Source: Clostridiales bacterium
GTDB taxonomy: Bacteria; Bacillota; Clostridia; Christensenellales; Aristaeellaceae
Direction: 5' to 3'
DNA: 47,286 bases
Assembly (NCBI GenBank): GCA_004556545.1
Contig: SFGO01000026.1
Coordinates: 1-47,286, forward strand
Shown here piece after piece: positions 16,451 through 26,349 of the stretch; positions within the stretch are counted from its first letter, which is position 1, and each line of letters opens with the position of its first letter. Below the pieces are notes generated by a model. That model was not told where the DNA came from and searched no databases. It was given only the letters and a program-made list of their open reading frames with translations. Position numbers and translations under genes: made by a program.

Positions 16451-17581
16451 GTGGCAACATCCAAGTTTTCGTTTGAGGTTCTCAAAACCTGCAAGCAGTC
16501 CGGCGCAAGGCTGGGCTTGCTGCATACCCCGCACGGCGACATCCATACGCCCGTGTATATGCCCGTGGGCACCGTGGCCACCGTCAAGGCCATGACTCCC
16601 CGGGAAATGCTGGAGATCGGCACGGAGATCATGCTCTCCAATACCTATCACCTGCACCTTCGCCCCGGTGAAGACCTGATCCGCGAGGCGGGCGGCCTGC
16701 ACAAGTTCATGTCCTGGCCCAAGCCCATCCTGACGGACAGCGGCGGGTTTCAGGTATTTTCCCTTTCCGGCATCCGCAAGATCAAGGAAGAAGGCGTGGC
16801 CTTCCAGAGCCATCTGGACGGCAGCCATCGCTTCATTTCCCCGGAGATCAGCATGGATATCCAGCATGCGCTGGGCAGCGATATCATGATGGCCTTTGAC
16901 GTCTGCACCGCCTATCCCTGCGACCACGCCACCGCCGAGGACGCGATGCACCGCACCCACCGCTGGGCCAAGCGCTGCCAGCAGCATCATACCGACGATG
17001 ATCAGGTGCTGTTCGGCATCGTGCAGGGCGCGTTCTTCAAAGACCTGCGCATTGAAAGTGCCAAGACCCTGCGGGATATGGATTTCTTCGGCTACGGCAT
17101 CGGCGGCCTGTCCGTGGGCGAGCCCAAGCCGGTGATGTACGACATGCTGGAGGCCATCATGCCCCACATGGCGGCGGAAAAGCCCCGCTACCTGATGGGC
17201 GTAGGCTCTCCCGACTGCCTGATCGAGGGCGCGCTGCGGGGCGTGGACATGTTCGACTGCGTGCTGGCGACCCGCATCGCCCGCAACGGCACCTGCTTCA
17301 CCCACGACGGCCGGGTGGTCATCAAAAACGCCCAGTACGCCCACGATTTCCGGCCGCTGGACGAGCATTGCGACTGCTACACCTGCCAGAACTTCTCCCG
17401 CGCCTATATCCGCCACCTGTTCAAGGCGGGTGAGATCACCGGCGCGCGGCTGGCCAGCATCCACAACCTGCGCTTCCTGATCCGCCTGATGGAGCAGGTG
17501 AAGCAGGCTATTCAGGAAGACCGGCTGCTGGATTTCCGCAACGAGTTCTTCTCCCATTACGACATGAGCCGCAATTTCTGA
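16451..17581 (+). CDS. tgt: tRNA-guanine transglycosylase
   Basis: The 376-residue enzyme exchanges guanine 34 for a queuosine precursor in tRNAs with GUN anticodons. It shows DSGGFQVFSLS (D96), the loop MFDCVLATRIARNG with the likely nucleophile Asp near residue 268, and the zinc site CDCYTC...H near 306. The start is GTG at 16451, 7 bases after AAGGAG; the further upstream in-frame ATG overlaps the preceding gene and has no ribosome site. The gene begins 11 bases after the pseudouridine synthase gene and closes this RNA-modification operon. No queA is adjacent. Confidence 0.97.
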   Translation: MATSKFSFEVLKTCKQSGARLGLLHTPHGDIHTPVYMPVGTVATVKAMTPREMLEIGTEIMLSNTYHLHLRPGEDLIREAGGLHKFMSWPKPILTDSGGFQVFSLSGIRKIKEEGVAFQSHLDGSHRFISPEISMDIQHALGSDIMMAFDVCTAYPCDHATAEDAMHRTHRWAKRCQQHHTDDDQVLFGIVQGAFFKDLRIESAKTLRDMDFFGYGIGGLSVGEPKPVMYDMLEAIMPHMAAEKPRYLMGVGSPDCLIEGALRGVDMFDCVLATRIARNGTCFTHDGRVVIKNAQYAHDFRPLDEHCDCYTCQNFSRAYIRHLFKAGEITGARLASIHNLRFLIRLMEQVKQAIQEDRLLDFRNEFFSHYDMSRNF

Positions 17582-17655
17582 TATTCTGATAAAAAACACG
17601 CGTTGTTCACGCTGCCGTCATGGAACGGGCACGAAGCGCTGTTATCCTGAACCTG

Positions 17656-17686
17656 CGGGGCGACGAGCGTCGCCCCGTTTGAGTTT
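17656..17686 (+). terminator. Intrinsic terminator after tgt
   Basis: A 9-bp stem CGGGGCGAC/GTCGCCCCG (17656-17664 with 17669-17677) with a 4-base loop is followed by TTTGAGTTTT. Confidence 0.75.
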
Positions 17687-17705
17687 TACGAAGGAGGGAA
17701 AAAGA

Positions 17706-18266
17706 ATGAAAAGGACGGCCTTTCTTTGGGCGCTTCTGCTGGCGGCGGTCTTCATCCTTCCGGCAGACGCGGCCACCTATGAGGCGGAGGGGCTTTTCCG
17801 GCTCCGCTATGATGAAGCCGCCTATACGCTGGACGATCAGACCTACGCCTACGAAAGCGAGACGGGCGCTTCCCGGTGGTTTTTCGTGCTTTACAACGAC
17901 GAAATGACCTTCGACATGAGCCTTCTGCGCATGGAAAACGACGCGGGGCTGACCCTTTCCACGGCGGCGGAGGAACGCAGGCAGAGCTATCTGAAAGAAT
18001 TGCTGGACTGGTATCAGGACGAGGATGCGTCTTTATTGGAAACAGTGGAGGCGGGCGACGGACAGACGCCCTTCTGGGTGCTGGGTCTGCGCAATGAATT
18101 CGGCCCCTACCTGATGGCGGAGACCGTGATTGACGGCAACGCCATCGATTTGCAGGCCTATTACAACGATTCGTCGCAGGAGGCGGACGAGCGGCTCCAG
18201 GAAGCCCTGCGGCAGCTGCTGGCAGGATTTGAGCAGGATGGGGGAACGGTGGTCATTGACAAATAA
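17706..18266 (+). CDS. Exported protein of unknown function
   Basis: The 186-residue protein begins with a signal peptide (MKRTAFLWALLLAAVFILPADA, cleavage before ATYEAE) and has no Cys at the cleavage site, so it is secreted rather than lipid-anchored. The mature part alternates short beta stretches with aromatic residues (SRWFFVLYNDEMTFDMSLLRME) and ends in a helix (RLQEALRQLLAGF). The pattern is loosely like PsbP/DcrB-type small exported domains, but that is only an impression. GAAGGAGG precedes the ATG. It has its own terminator, and nothing nearby indicates its role. Confidence 0.8.
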   Translation: MKRTAFLWALLLAAVFILPADAATYEAEGLFRLRYDEAAYTLDDQTYAYESETGASRWFFVLYNDEMTFDMSLLRMENDAGLTLSTAAEERRQSYLKELLDWYQDEDASLLETVEAGDGQTPFWVLGLRNEFGPYLMAETVIDGNAIDLQAYYNDSSQEADERLQEALRQLLAGFEQDGGTVVIDK

Positions 18267-18273
18267 AAGAAAA

Positions 18274-18316
18274 GGGCTTTCCATTGATAAGAAACAGCGG
18301 AAAGCCCATTTTCTTT
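18274..18316 (+). terminator. Intrinsic terminator
   Basis: A 9-bp stem GGGCTTTCC/GGAAAGCCC (18274-18282 with 18299-18307) is followed by ATTTTCTTT, 8 bases after the stop codon of the exported protein. Confidence 0.8.
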
Positions 18317-18461
18317 GCAGCGGGAGCAGTCCAACCCGGCGGGAAAAACGACGCGGATAGAGCTTTCTCGCCTGCCTGCCCGAGACGGTCAGCCCGAAGG
18401 GCATCCGAAAAAACGCCCAGAAAAATTGCCAACATATCCTTTGCGAATTTTCCAAACACTA

Positions 18462-18504
18462 TTCATGACTCGTTCATGACTTTGTCAAAAATGGGTGTTA
18501 GAAT
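18462..18504 (+). promoter_or_regulatory. htrA promoter with two direct repeats
   Basis: An extended -10, TGtTAGAAT (hexamer 18499-18504), has no matching -35 at the right distance. In its place are two exact direct repeats TTCATGACT starting at 18462 and 18473, 11 bases apart, that is TTCATG-N5-TTCATG. OmpR-family response regulators bind repeats with this period at activated promoters, and htrA genes in Bacilli are controlled by such a regulator (CssR). No regulator gene of this type is in the window. Confidence 0.55.
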
Positions 18505-18530
18505 AAGGCCGTAGTTAGGAGGGATACTAC

Positions 18531-19826
18531 ATGAGGAACACTGAAACGAAAAAGACTCTGAAAACTTACATGGCGATTGCGTTGGCCCTGGCTGTCGTAC
18601 TGACCGGCGGTACCGCTTTGATTCGTATGAACGCTACGGCAGGCGCGGAAACGGCGACGATCACCGAGAACTCCACCGTAGTGGCCAGCCCCTTCACGGA
18701 AGCTGTTGAAAAAGTACACGGCAGCGTGGTGGGCGTGAGCAACTACACCAATTATACCGGCCGCAACAGCTACGGCGGCATGTATGGTTTTGGCTTCGGG
18801 TATGGCTATGGCTACGGCAATGACCGCGGCAGCGACAATGAAGACAACAGCCGTCAGGTGCTGCAGGGCACCGGCAGCGGCGTGGTGGTGGCCAAGGGCT
18901 ACGTGCTGACCAACTACCATGTGGTAGAGGACGCCAGCATGCTGGAAGTCACCTCCGGCGACAACACCTACAGCGCCACCGTGGCGGGCTATGACGAAAG
19001 CCTTGACCTGGCCGTGCTGAAGGTGGATGATCTGCCGCTGGAGCCGGTCGTGCTGGGCGACAGCGACGCGCTGAAGGTCGGCGACTGGGCGATCTGCATC
19101 GGCAATCCGCTGGACTTCACCGGCACTACGACCGTGGGCGTGATCTCCGCCCTGAACCGGGAAATTACCAGCAAATCCACCGACGCTTACGGACGTAAGA
19201 CCAACAACGTCAATCTGATGATCCAGACGGACGCCGCTATCAACGCGGGCAACTCCGGCGGCGGTATGTTCAACGTGGCGGGCGAGCTGGTCGGCGTGCC
19301 CAGCATGAAGTACACCGGCAGCTACTACTCCACTTCCACGGTGGAAGGTATCGGCATGGCGATCCCGATCAATGTGGCCAAGCCCCTGATCGAGGAAGTG
19401 CTGTCCGGCAAGACCGTGTCCAACGGCACGTCGGCCGACTCCTCCAAGGACTCCGGCAGCGTGGCTCCCGAATCCCGTCCCCGCATGGGCGTGAAGGTGC
19501 AGACCATCAGCGCCTCCAACTCCGGCGCGGTGGCCGCGGGCGCTCTGCCCACCGGCGCTTACATCAGCGAAGTGGAAAAGGATTCTCCCGCTGAAAAGGC
19601 CGGCCTGCAGGTGAAGGATATCGTGGTGGAAGTAGACGGCACCATCGTTTCCTCTTCTCAGGAAATGGTGAATGCCATGGCCTCCAAGAAGGCGGGCGAC
19701 ACCGTGGAAATCAAGTACTTCCGCATGGAAGGCGACGAGTCCAAGTGGGAAAGCTATGACGACATTCAGGGCGATTACCACACCGTGACCGTGGAACTGG
19801 CCATGCTGGATGAAACGCATTCCTGA
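18531..19826 (+). CDS. htrA: HtrA/DegP-type serine protease with PDZ domain
   Basis: The 431-residue protein has one N-terminal membrane segment (about residues 12-31), so the protease domain lies outside the membrane. The catalytic triad is H130 (TNYHVVED), D159 (SLDLAVLKV) and S242 (GNSGGG). One PDZ domain covers about 320-420. Between the membrane anchor and the protease core is an odd linker rich in Gly, Tyr and Phe (about 80-96, repeated GY/GF pairs). HtrA enzymes degrade misfolded exported proteins. The gene has its own promoter with possible stress-regulator repeats, and a strong terminator. Confidence 0.95.
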   Translation: MRNTETKKTLKTYMAIALALAVVLTGGTALIRMNATAGAETATITENSTVVASPFTEAVEKVHGSVVGVSNYTNYTGRNSYGGMYGFGFGYGYGYGNDRGSDNEDNSRQVLQGTGSGVVVAKGYVLTNYHVVEDASMLEVTSGDNTYSATVAGYDESLDLAVLKVDDLPLEPVVLGDSDALKVGDWAICIGNPLDFTGTTTVGVISALNREITSKSTDAYGRKTNNVNLMIQTDAAINAGNSGGGMFNVAGELVGVPSMKYTGSYYSTSTVEGIGMAIPINVAKPLIEEVLSGKTVSNGTSADSSKDSGSVAPESRPRMGVKVQTISASNSGAVAAGALPTGAYISEVEKDSPAEKAGLQVKDIVVEVDGTIVSSSQEMVNAMASKKAGDTVEIKYFRMEGDESKWESYDDIQGDYHTVTVELAMLDETHS

Positions 19827-19852
19827 TAAAGGCTGAGTGTTAACAGGCAAAG

Positions 19853-19900
19853 AAAAACTCCGGGTTCTGTCCTGAAAAGGGCAGGGCCCGGAGTTTTTTT
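19853..19900 (+). terminator. Intrinsic terminator of htrA
   Basis: AAACTCCGGG pairs with CCCGGAGTTT (about 19855-19864 with 19887-19896), with an inner CTGtCCT/AGGgCAG stem, followed by a run of T ending at 19900. The interspersed repeat copy 2 starts at the very next base. Confidence 0.92.
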
Positions 19901-20046
19901 CAGTCTGTCGAAAAACCCCAAGTTGGCCGCCGTTGCCCGCAAACAGTGCTACGCTGGTTTGCGGGGAAAGTGCTGCGGCACAAGGGTTAGGGGCGCTGCC
20001 CCTATAACCCCGGCAGGAGGCAGTGCCTCCTGCACCTCCACTTTTT
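19901..20046 (+). repeat. Interspersed hairpin repeat, copy 2
   Basis: This is the second copy of the element seen at 1629-1805, in the same orientation. It holds two hairpins: GGTT(A)GGGGC/GCCCC(TAT)AACC around 19985-20009, and CAGGAGGCA/TGCCTCCTG around 20014-20032. It fills the gap between the htrA terminator and the stop codon of the convergent GNAT gene, and it may also act as that gene's transcription end. Elements of this general look are common in genomes of gut Clostridia. Confidence 0.82.
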
Positions 20047-20053
20047 AACGCCC

Positions 20054-20602
20054 CTACAGCCGCAGAACCATTTGAATTTCATCCCGATAGGAGCCGTCGT
20101 CATAGCGGAAGGCTCTGGGCGTGCGGCCGGTCTGAACGAAGCCCAAACGCTCATACAGCCTGAGCGCCCGGTCGTTGCCGTCGATCACTTCCAGCTCCAG
20201 CTGTTCATAGCCCAGCGCTTTCGCCAGCGTCAGCACACGGTTCAGCAAGGCGCTGCCCAGCCCCAGTCCCCAGCAGGATTTTCGGACGGCGATGGCGATT
20301 TCGGCCCGGTGGCGGAGCTTCCGCTGCCTGCCCTTGGACATCAGGGCGCAGTTGGCCGCCAGCGCGCCGTCCATCCAGGCGTTGAGCAGAATCCCGGAAG
20401 GATCGTTCAGCCTGCCTTGCAGAAAGCGCCGCTCGTCCTCTTCGGTCAAAACCACCTCGTCCGGATAGCGCAGCAGAAAGGGCGTTTCCCCGGCAGCGGC
20501 TTTCAGATAGTCGATCATTGCCGCCGCGTCGCCTGGCTCGGCAGAGCGGAGAAAGGCGGTTTTGCCGTTTTTCAGGGAAACGGTTTCAGGGGCAAGATGC
20601 AT
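20054..20602 (-). CDS. GNAT-family N-acetyltransferase
   Basis: The 182-residue protein has the acetyl-CoA binding motif A (RKSCWGLGLGSALL) and motif B (NDRALRLYERLGF) of the GNAT superfamily, in a RimI/RimL-like order. It transfers an acetyl group from acetyl-CoA to an unknown amine. It begins 15 bases after the methyltransferase stop codon on the same strand, so the two are likely co-transcribed. Confidence 0.9.
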   Translation of the reverse strand: MHLAPETVSLKNGKTAFLRSAEPGDAAAMIDYLKAAAGETPFLLRYPDEVVLTEEDERRFLQGRLNDPSGILLNAWMDGALAANCALMSKGRQRKLRHRAEIAIAVRKSCWGLGLGSALLNRVLTLAKALGYEQLELEVIDGNDRALRLYERLGFVQTGRTPRAFRYDDGSYRDEIQMVLRL

Positions 20603-20617
20603 AAAAAAAACTCCGCT

Positions 20618-21238
20618 TCAGTCTTTTTTCAGGGTCATCAGGGCCGCACAGTCCGAAATCTTTTCATAGCGCAGATCGGGGAAAAACGGAAGCAGTTCTT
20701 CCAGAACGAAATAAATTTCTTCCTCATCCCAAGACGGGCCGGCGGCTTTTCGACAGGCTTCCAGCTCGGCCTGAGTGCGGAACGCCACGTCGCCGATGAG
20801 AATTTCCCCCTCCGGGGCCAGCTGGCGGCGAAGCTGAGCGAGAAAATCCCGCTTGCCTTCCAGCGTCAGGTGATGAAGGGAATAGGTGGCGGTGATGAAA
20901 TCGAAGGTCTGCCCTTGCAGCTGCGGCACGAGTCCCCGGCTGAAATCCCCCTGATACAGCTGCGCCTTTGGCATTTTGGCCGAAGCCGCTTCCAGCATCC
21001 GGGCAGAAAAATCCTGCCCGAAAATCACGCAGCCATGCTGATACAGCCGCGCCGCCAGCGTGCCTGTGCCAAAGCCGATATCCAGCATCCGGGGAGACTT
21101 TCGGGTCAGCACCCGCTGATAGATGCGGTTCAGCAGTTTCTTATAGCCCGCGAAGGGATAGCCGCCCTCCTCGTCCGTCAGGCCGACGGACTGGTCGTAT
21201 CCGTCCGCCCAGAGATCGAAGCCCTGTGATGAAAGCAT
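20618..21238 (-). CDS. Class I SAM-dependent methyltransferase, YrrT-like
   Basis: The 206-residue protein has the SAM-binding motif MLDIGFGTGTLAARL, an acidic residue after the next strand (IFGQDFSARML) and a TATYSLHHL motif IV block. The N-terminal FDLWADGYDQSV is typical of YrrT-like small-molecule methyltransferases. The start is the ATG at 21238 with GGAGG 10 bases upstream; an upstream extension to 21292 has no ribosome site. The substrate is unknown. It is the first gene of a two-gene unit with the GNAT gene. Confidence 0.9.
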   Translation of the reverse strand: MLSSQGFDLWADGYDQSVGLTDEEGGYPFAGYKKLLNRIYQRVLTRKSPRMLDIGFGTGTLAARLYQHGCVIFGQDFSARMLEAASAKMPKAQLYQGDFSRGLVPQLQGQTFDFITATYSLHHLTLEGKRDFLAQLRRQLAPEGEILIGDVAFRTQAELEACRKAAGPSWDEEEIYFVLEELLPFFPDLRYEKISDCAALMTLKKD

Positions 21239-21370
21239 GGTCAAAGTTCCTCCCGTATTGCCTGAAATGGGATTCTGAGGGGATTGTAACACGGGGCGAA
21301 AACGCTGTCAATGCAGGAAAAAGCGCGTCAGAACCAGAATCTATAGATGAAACTAAAGGAGGAAACCGCC

Positions 21371-22207
21371 ATGCGTTTTTTATCCAACGCCCATACCCAC
21401 AGCACCTTCTGCGACGGGAAAAATCCGCCGGAGGAGATGATACGGGCGGCGGAACGGCTGGGCTTCGTCAGCCTTGGCTTTTCCGGGCACGCCTGTCAGG
21501 GTTTTGACTGGGAATACTCCATGACGGCGGAGACGCAAAAGGCGTATCTGGAAACCGTTCGGACGCTGGGACGCACGGCAAAGCTGCGCGTCTGGGCCGG
21601 GCTGGAGCAGGATACCGCCGCGCCGGAGGCGCTGAAGGCGGAAAACCGCAGGATGGCGGATTATGTGATCGGCTCCGCTCACTATGTGAGTCTGGATTTC
21701 CACGGCAGGACGGTGGCGGTAGACGGCGACCCGGCGCTTCTTCGGCAGTATGTCCATGAAGAATGCGGGGGAGACGGGCTGGAGCTGGCACGGCGGTATT
21801 TTGACGTGCATGTTTCCGGGCTTCTCCGGGATCGTCCGGACGTGATCGGTCATTTCGATCTGGTGCGGAAATACGCGCTTTCTGAAGAAATTTTGGATGA
21901 AAACAGCGCGGAATACCGCCGTCTGGCGTTGGACGCGCTGGAAAAGGCCTTTCCCTGCGGTGGTGTGCTGGAGGTGAACACCGGGGCCATCGCCCGGGGT
22001 TATCGGGACGACCCTTATCCCACCGCAGAATTGCTGGCCGCATGGCGGGAAATGGGCGGCAGGGCGACCATTACCAGCGATTGCCACGACGCGGCGAAAC
22101 TGGACTGCGCTTTTGAACGGGCCGTCGAACTGCTGCGGCAGACCGGCTATCGAACGGTGCTGCGGCTGGGAACGGGCGAAGAACGCTGGCAGGAAGAAAA
22201 ACTATGA
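21371..22207 (+). CDS. PHP-domain phosphatase, histidinol-phosphatase type
   Basis: The 278-residue protein belongs to the PHP superfamily, which uses a metal cluster to hydrolyse phosphate esters. Metal ligands are visible in NAHTHSTFCDG (H8, H10), GFSGHA, GLEQD, GSAHYVS, GHFDLV and SDCHD. The length and order match HisJ/HisK histidinol-phosphatases, the last phosphatase step of histidine synthesis. No other his genes are nearby, so another phosphate ester is possible. AGGAGG lies 8 bases before the ATG at 21371. The aldehyde dehydrogenase gene follows after 38 bases. Confidence 0.88.
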   Translation: MRFLSNAHTHSTFCDGKNPPEEMIRAAERLGFVSLGFSGHACQGFDWEYSMTAETQKAYLETVRTLGRTAKLRVWAGLEQDTAAPEALKAENRRMADYVIGSAHYVSLDFHGRTVAVDGDPALLRQYVHEECGGDGLELARRYFDVHVSGLLRDRPDVIGHFDLVRKYALSEEILDENSAEYRRLALDALEKAFPCGGVLEVNTGAIARGYRDDPYPTAELLAAWREMGGRATITSDCHDAAKLDCAFERAVELLRQTGYRTVLRLGTGEERWQEEKL

Positions 22208-22245
22208 GCTGTTTGGAATTTGTTTGGAATGAAGGAGGAAATAGA

Positions 22246-23613
22246 ATGGCAGATTTTGGCGCTATGGTGGCCGCGCAGCGGAAGTATTTTGAATCTCAGG
22301 CCACAAAACCCTACGAGTTTCGCCGGGAGCAGCTGAAAAAGCTGCAGGGCTGGATCGGCGAAAACGAGCAGGCTATTCTGGACGCGCTGCATGAGGATCT
22401 GGGCAAGAGCGATTACGAAGGCTATCTGACCGAGGTAGCCATGGTGAAGCAGGAACTGACGGATGCGCTGAAGCATCTCCGAGGCTGGATGAAGCCGCAG
22501 AAGGCGCTGACCGCCATGGGGCAGATGCCGGGCACCTGCCGGATCCTGTCCGAGCCCTACGGCGTGGTGCTGATTATGTCCCCGTGGAACTATCCCTTTC
22601 AGCTGACGCTGGCCCCATTGGTGGGAGCGCTGGCGGCGGGCAACTGCGCCGTGGTAAAGCCGTCGGCCTATTCGCCCGCCACTTCCGGGCTGATTCGCCG
22701 CATGGCGGAGGCGCTTTTTCCGCCGGAGCTGGTGAAAGTGGTGGAGGGCGGACGTACGGAAAACGCCGCTCTGCTGGAAGAGCATTTTGACTATATTTTC
22801 TTTACGGGCAGCCCGGCGGTTGGCCGTCTGGTGATGGAAAAGGCTTCCCGTCATCTGACCCCCGTCAGTCTGGAACTGGGCGGCAAAAGCCCGGTCATCG
22901 TGGATAAGAGCGCCGACATTACTTTGACCGCCCGGCGGCTGGCATGGGGGAAATACCTCAACGCGGGCCAGACCTGCGTGGCGCCGGACTATGTGCTGGT
23001 GGACCGCAACCGGGAGCAGGAATTGATCGAAGCGCTGATCGCGGAAATCCGGCGGATGTATTCCAGCGCGCCGCTGGCCAGCGAGGATCTGCCCAAAATC
23101 ATCAACGAGCGCCATTTCCGGCGGCTGGTGGGGCTGCTTTCCAGCGGCTCTGTAGCCTTCGGGGCGCAGATCGACCCGGCGGAACGGAAAATTTCGCCTA
23201 CTATTCTAACGGATGTGGAATGGGACAGCCCCGTGATGCAGGAGGAAATTTTCGGGCCGATTCTGCCCATCCTGACCTATCGGAATCTGGACGAGGCCAT
23301 CCAGCGCATCCGGCAGCGGCCCCGGCCCCTGGCCCTGTATCTTTTCACCCGGGACAAGGAGGTGGAGAAAAAGGTGCTGGGTTCCGTCAGCTTCGGCGGC
23401 GGCTGCGTCAACGATACGGTGCTACATCTGGCGACGTCCCACATGCCCTTCGGCGGGGTGGGGGAGAGCGGCATGGGCGGCTATCACGGCCCGTGGAGCT
23501 TCCGCACCTTCTCTCACGAAAAGAGCATTTTGAAACGCTGGGCCAAGCCGGATATCACCCTGCGCTACGCCCCCTTCAAGGGCAAAATGGGGCTGCTGAA
23601 AAAGCTGATCTGA
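22246..23613 (+). CDS. Aldehyde dehydrogenase, ALDH3-like
   Basis: The 455-residue enzyme oxidises aldehydes to acids with NAD(P)+. Catalytic residues are Asn in PWNYPFQL, Glu in LELGGKSP and Cys in NAGQTCVAPDY. The short length and the ending GGYHGPWSFRTFSHEKSI fit the class 3 (YwdH-like) group that often acts on long-chain or aromatic aldehydes. The start is the ATG at 22246, 7 bases after AAGGAGG; the upstream in-frame ATG at 22204 overlaps the previous gene. It lies 38 bases after the PHP gene and ends at a strong terminator. Confidence 0.95.
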   Translation: MADFGAMVAAQRKYFESQATKPYEFRREQLKKLQGWIGENEQAILDALHEDLGKSDYEGYLTEVAMVKQELTDALKHLRGWMKPQKALTAMGQMPGTCRILSEPYGVVLIMSPWNYPFQLTLAPLVGALAAGNCAVVKPSAYSPATSGLIRRMAEALFPPELVKVVEGGRTENAALLEEHFDYIFFTGSPAVGRLVMEKASRHLTPVSLELGGKSPVIVDKSADITLTARRLAWGKYLNAGQTCVAPDYVLVDRNREQELIEALIAEIRRMYSSAPLASEDLPKIINERHFRRLVGLLSSGSVAFGAQIDPAERKISPTILTDVEWDSPVMQEEIFGPILPILTYRNLDEAIQRIRQRPRPLALYLFTRDKEVEKKVLGSVSFGGGCVNDTVLHLATSHMPFGGVGESGMGGYHGPWSFRTFSHEKSILKRWAKPDITLRYAPFKGKMGLLKKLI

Positions 23614-23670
23614 GGCAGTTCAGCCGTGCCCGTCCGGAAGTCAGGAATAAGAGAAAACCGACAGAAAGAA

Positions 23671-23713
23671 CCTCCTGCCGCAGCAATGATACCGCGGCAG
23701 GAGGCTCTTTTTT
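23671..23713. terminator. Bidirectional terminator between the ALDH gene and hppA
   Basis: An 11-bp stem CCTCCTGCCGC/GCGGCAGGAGG (23671-23681 with 23694-23704) is followed by CTCTTTTTT on the plus strand and by TTCTTTCTGT on the minus strand. It can serve both converging genes. Confidence 0.85.
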
Positions 23714-23741
23714 GATGCTCTTGATGCAGGAGAGCAAGAAT

Positions 23742-25862
<2,121 letters not shown>

Positions 25863-25907
25863 GAATGCATCCTCAACTTTCCTTCATAAGTAAAATTCAA
25901 AAACAGG

Positions 25908-26000
25908 TCATGAATACCATGCGTTCGCATCGTCTTCATTCGAATAAAGCTGAGGTTCTTTCAAGAGCATCGCATACGCCCCCTCGGACGATGGCTCCAC
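25908..26000 (-). CDS. Possible 30-residue leader peptide upstream of hppA
   Basis: On the minus strand a GTG at 26000 is preceded by GGAAGGAG with an 8-base spacer and opens a 30-codon frame ending in TGA at 25908, 45 bases before the hppA start codon. The predicted peptide is hydrophilic (it contains EPSSEGAYAML and SNEDDANAWYS) and has no known motif. It lies between the leader terminator and hppA. It could be a regulatory upstream frame or a chance open frame; the good ribosome site is the only positive evidence. Confidence 0.3.
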   Translation of the reverse strand: MEPSSEGAYAMLLKEPQLYSNEDDANAWYS

Positions 26001-26034
26001 GGCTGCAACTCCTTCCCTGCGCAATTTTGCCCAC

Positions 26035-26171
26035 AAAAAACACCGTCACCAATCGTCGGATGAACGATGCTGGGCGGTGGAAATAGTGTTCGGTTTGCGG
26101 GACAATGTCTCACAGTTCGATATGAACCGAGGCTTTGCACCTCGGTGACAGACTCCACCACTCATATCAAC
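26035..26171 (-). promoter_or_regulatory. Candidate riboswitch/attenuator in the hppA leader
   Basis: Transcription from the promoter at 26178-26206 should start near 26171. The RNA can fold a closing helix GGTGGA/TCCACC (26154-26159 with 26076-26081) around a TGTC/GACA helix (26147-26150 with 26106-26109) and a 7-bp hairpin with loop TGCAAAG (26140-26146 with 26126-26132). The 3' strand of the closing helix is also the 5' arm of an intrinsic terminator: CACCG (26075-26079) pairs with CGGTG (26041-26045), with an inner ATCGT/ACGAT stem, followed by six T (26035-26040). The two folds exclude each other. I cannot match the sequence to a riboswitch class I know. Confidence 0.65.
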
Positions 26172-26177
26172 AAGGGC

Positions 26178-26206
26178 ATTATATCCCAAATGAGATAACT
26201 CGTCAA
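26178..26206 (-). promoter_or_regulatory. Sigma-A promoter of the hppA leader
   Basis: On the minus strand TTGACG (26201-26206), a 17-base spacer and consensus TATAAT (26178-26183). The start of transcription would lie about 310 bases before the hppA start codon. Confidence 0.9.
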
Positions 26207-26349
26207 TACAGAACTTTCAAAACTTCCTCCATTTTATTTTATCAGAAAAGCATGCGGCATGCAAGGTGTAAATCCTTGCAGGAATCCCCCTTTTCGGCTT
26301 GAATCACCCCGGCGGATATGCTATCCTTCCTGTCAAAGGAGGGAATGCC

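Noticed and set aside
25961..26161. A 66-codon minus-strand frame across the hppA leader.
   Set aside because: It runs through the terminator hairpin and has no ribosome site; RNA structure explains the region better.
26035..26171. The hppA leader considered as a T-box, fluoride, c-di-GMP-I or SAM riboswitch.
   Set aside because: There is no TGGTACCGCG core, and the hallmark sequences of the other classes were not found; the short GCAAAGCC match to c-di-GMP-I lies in a different structural context.
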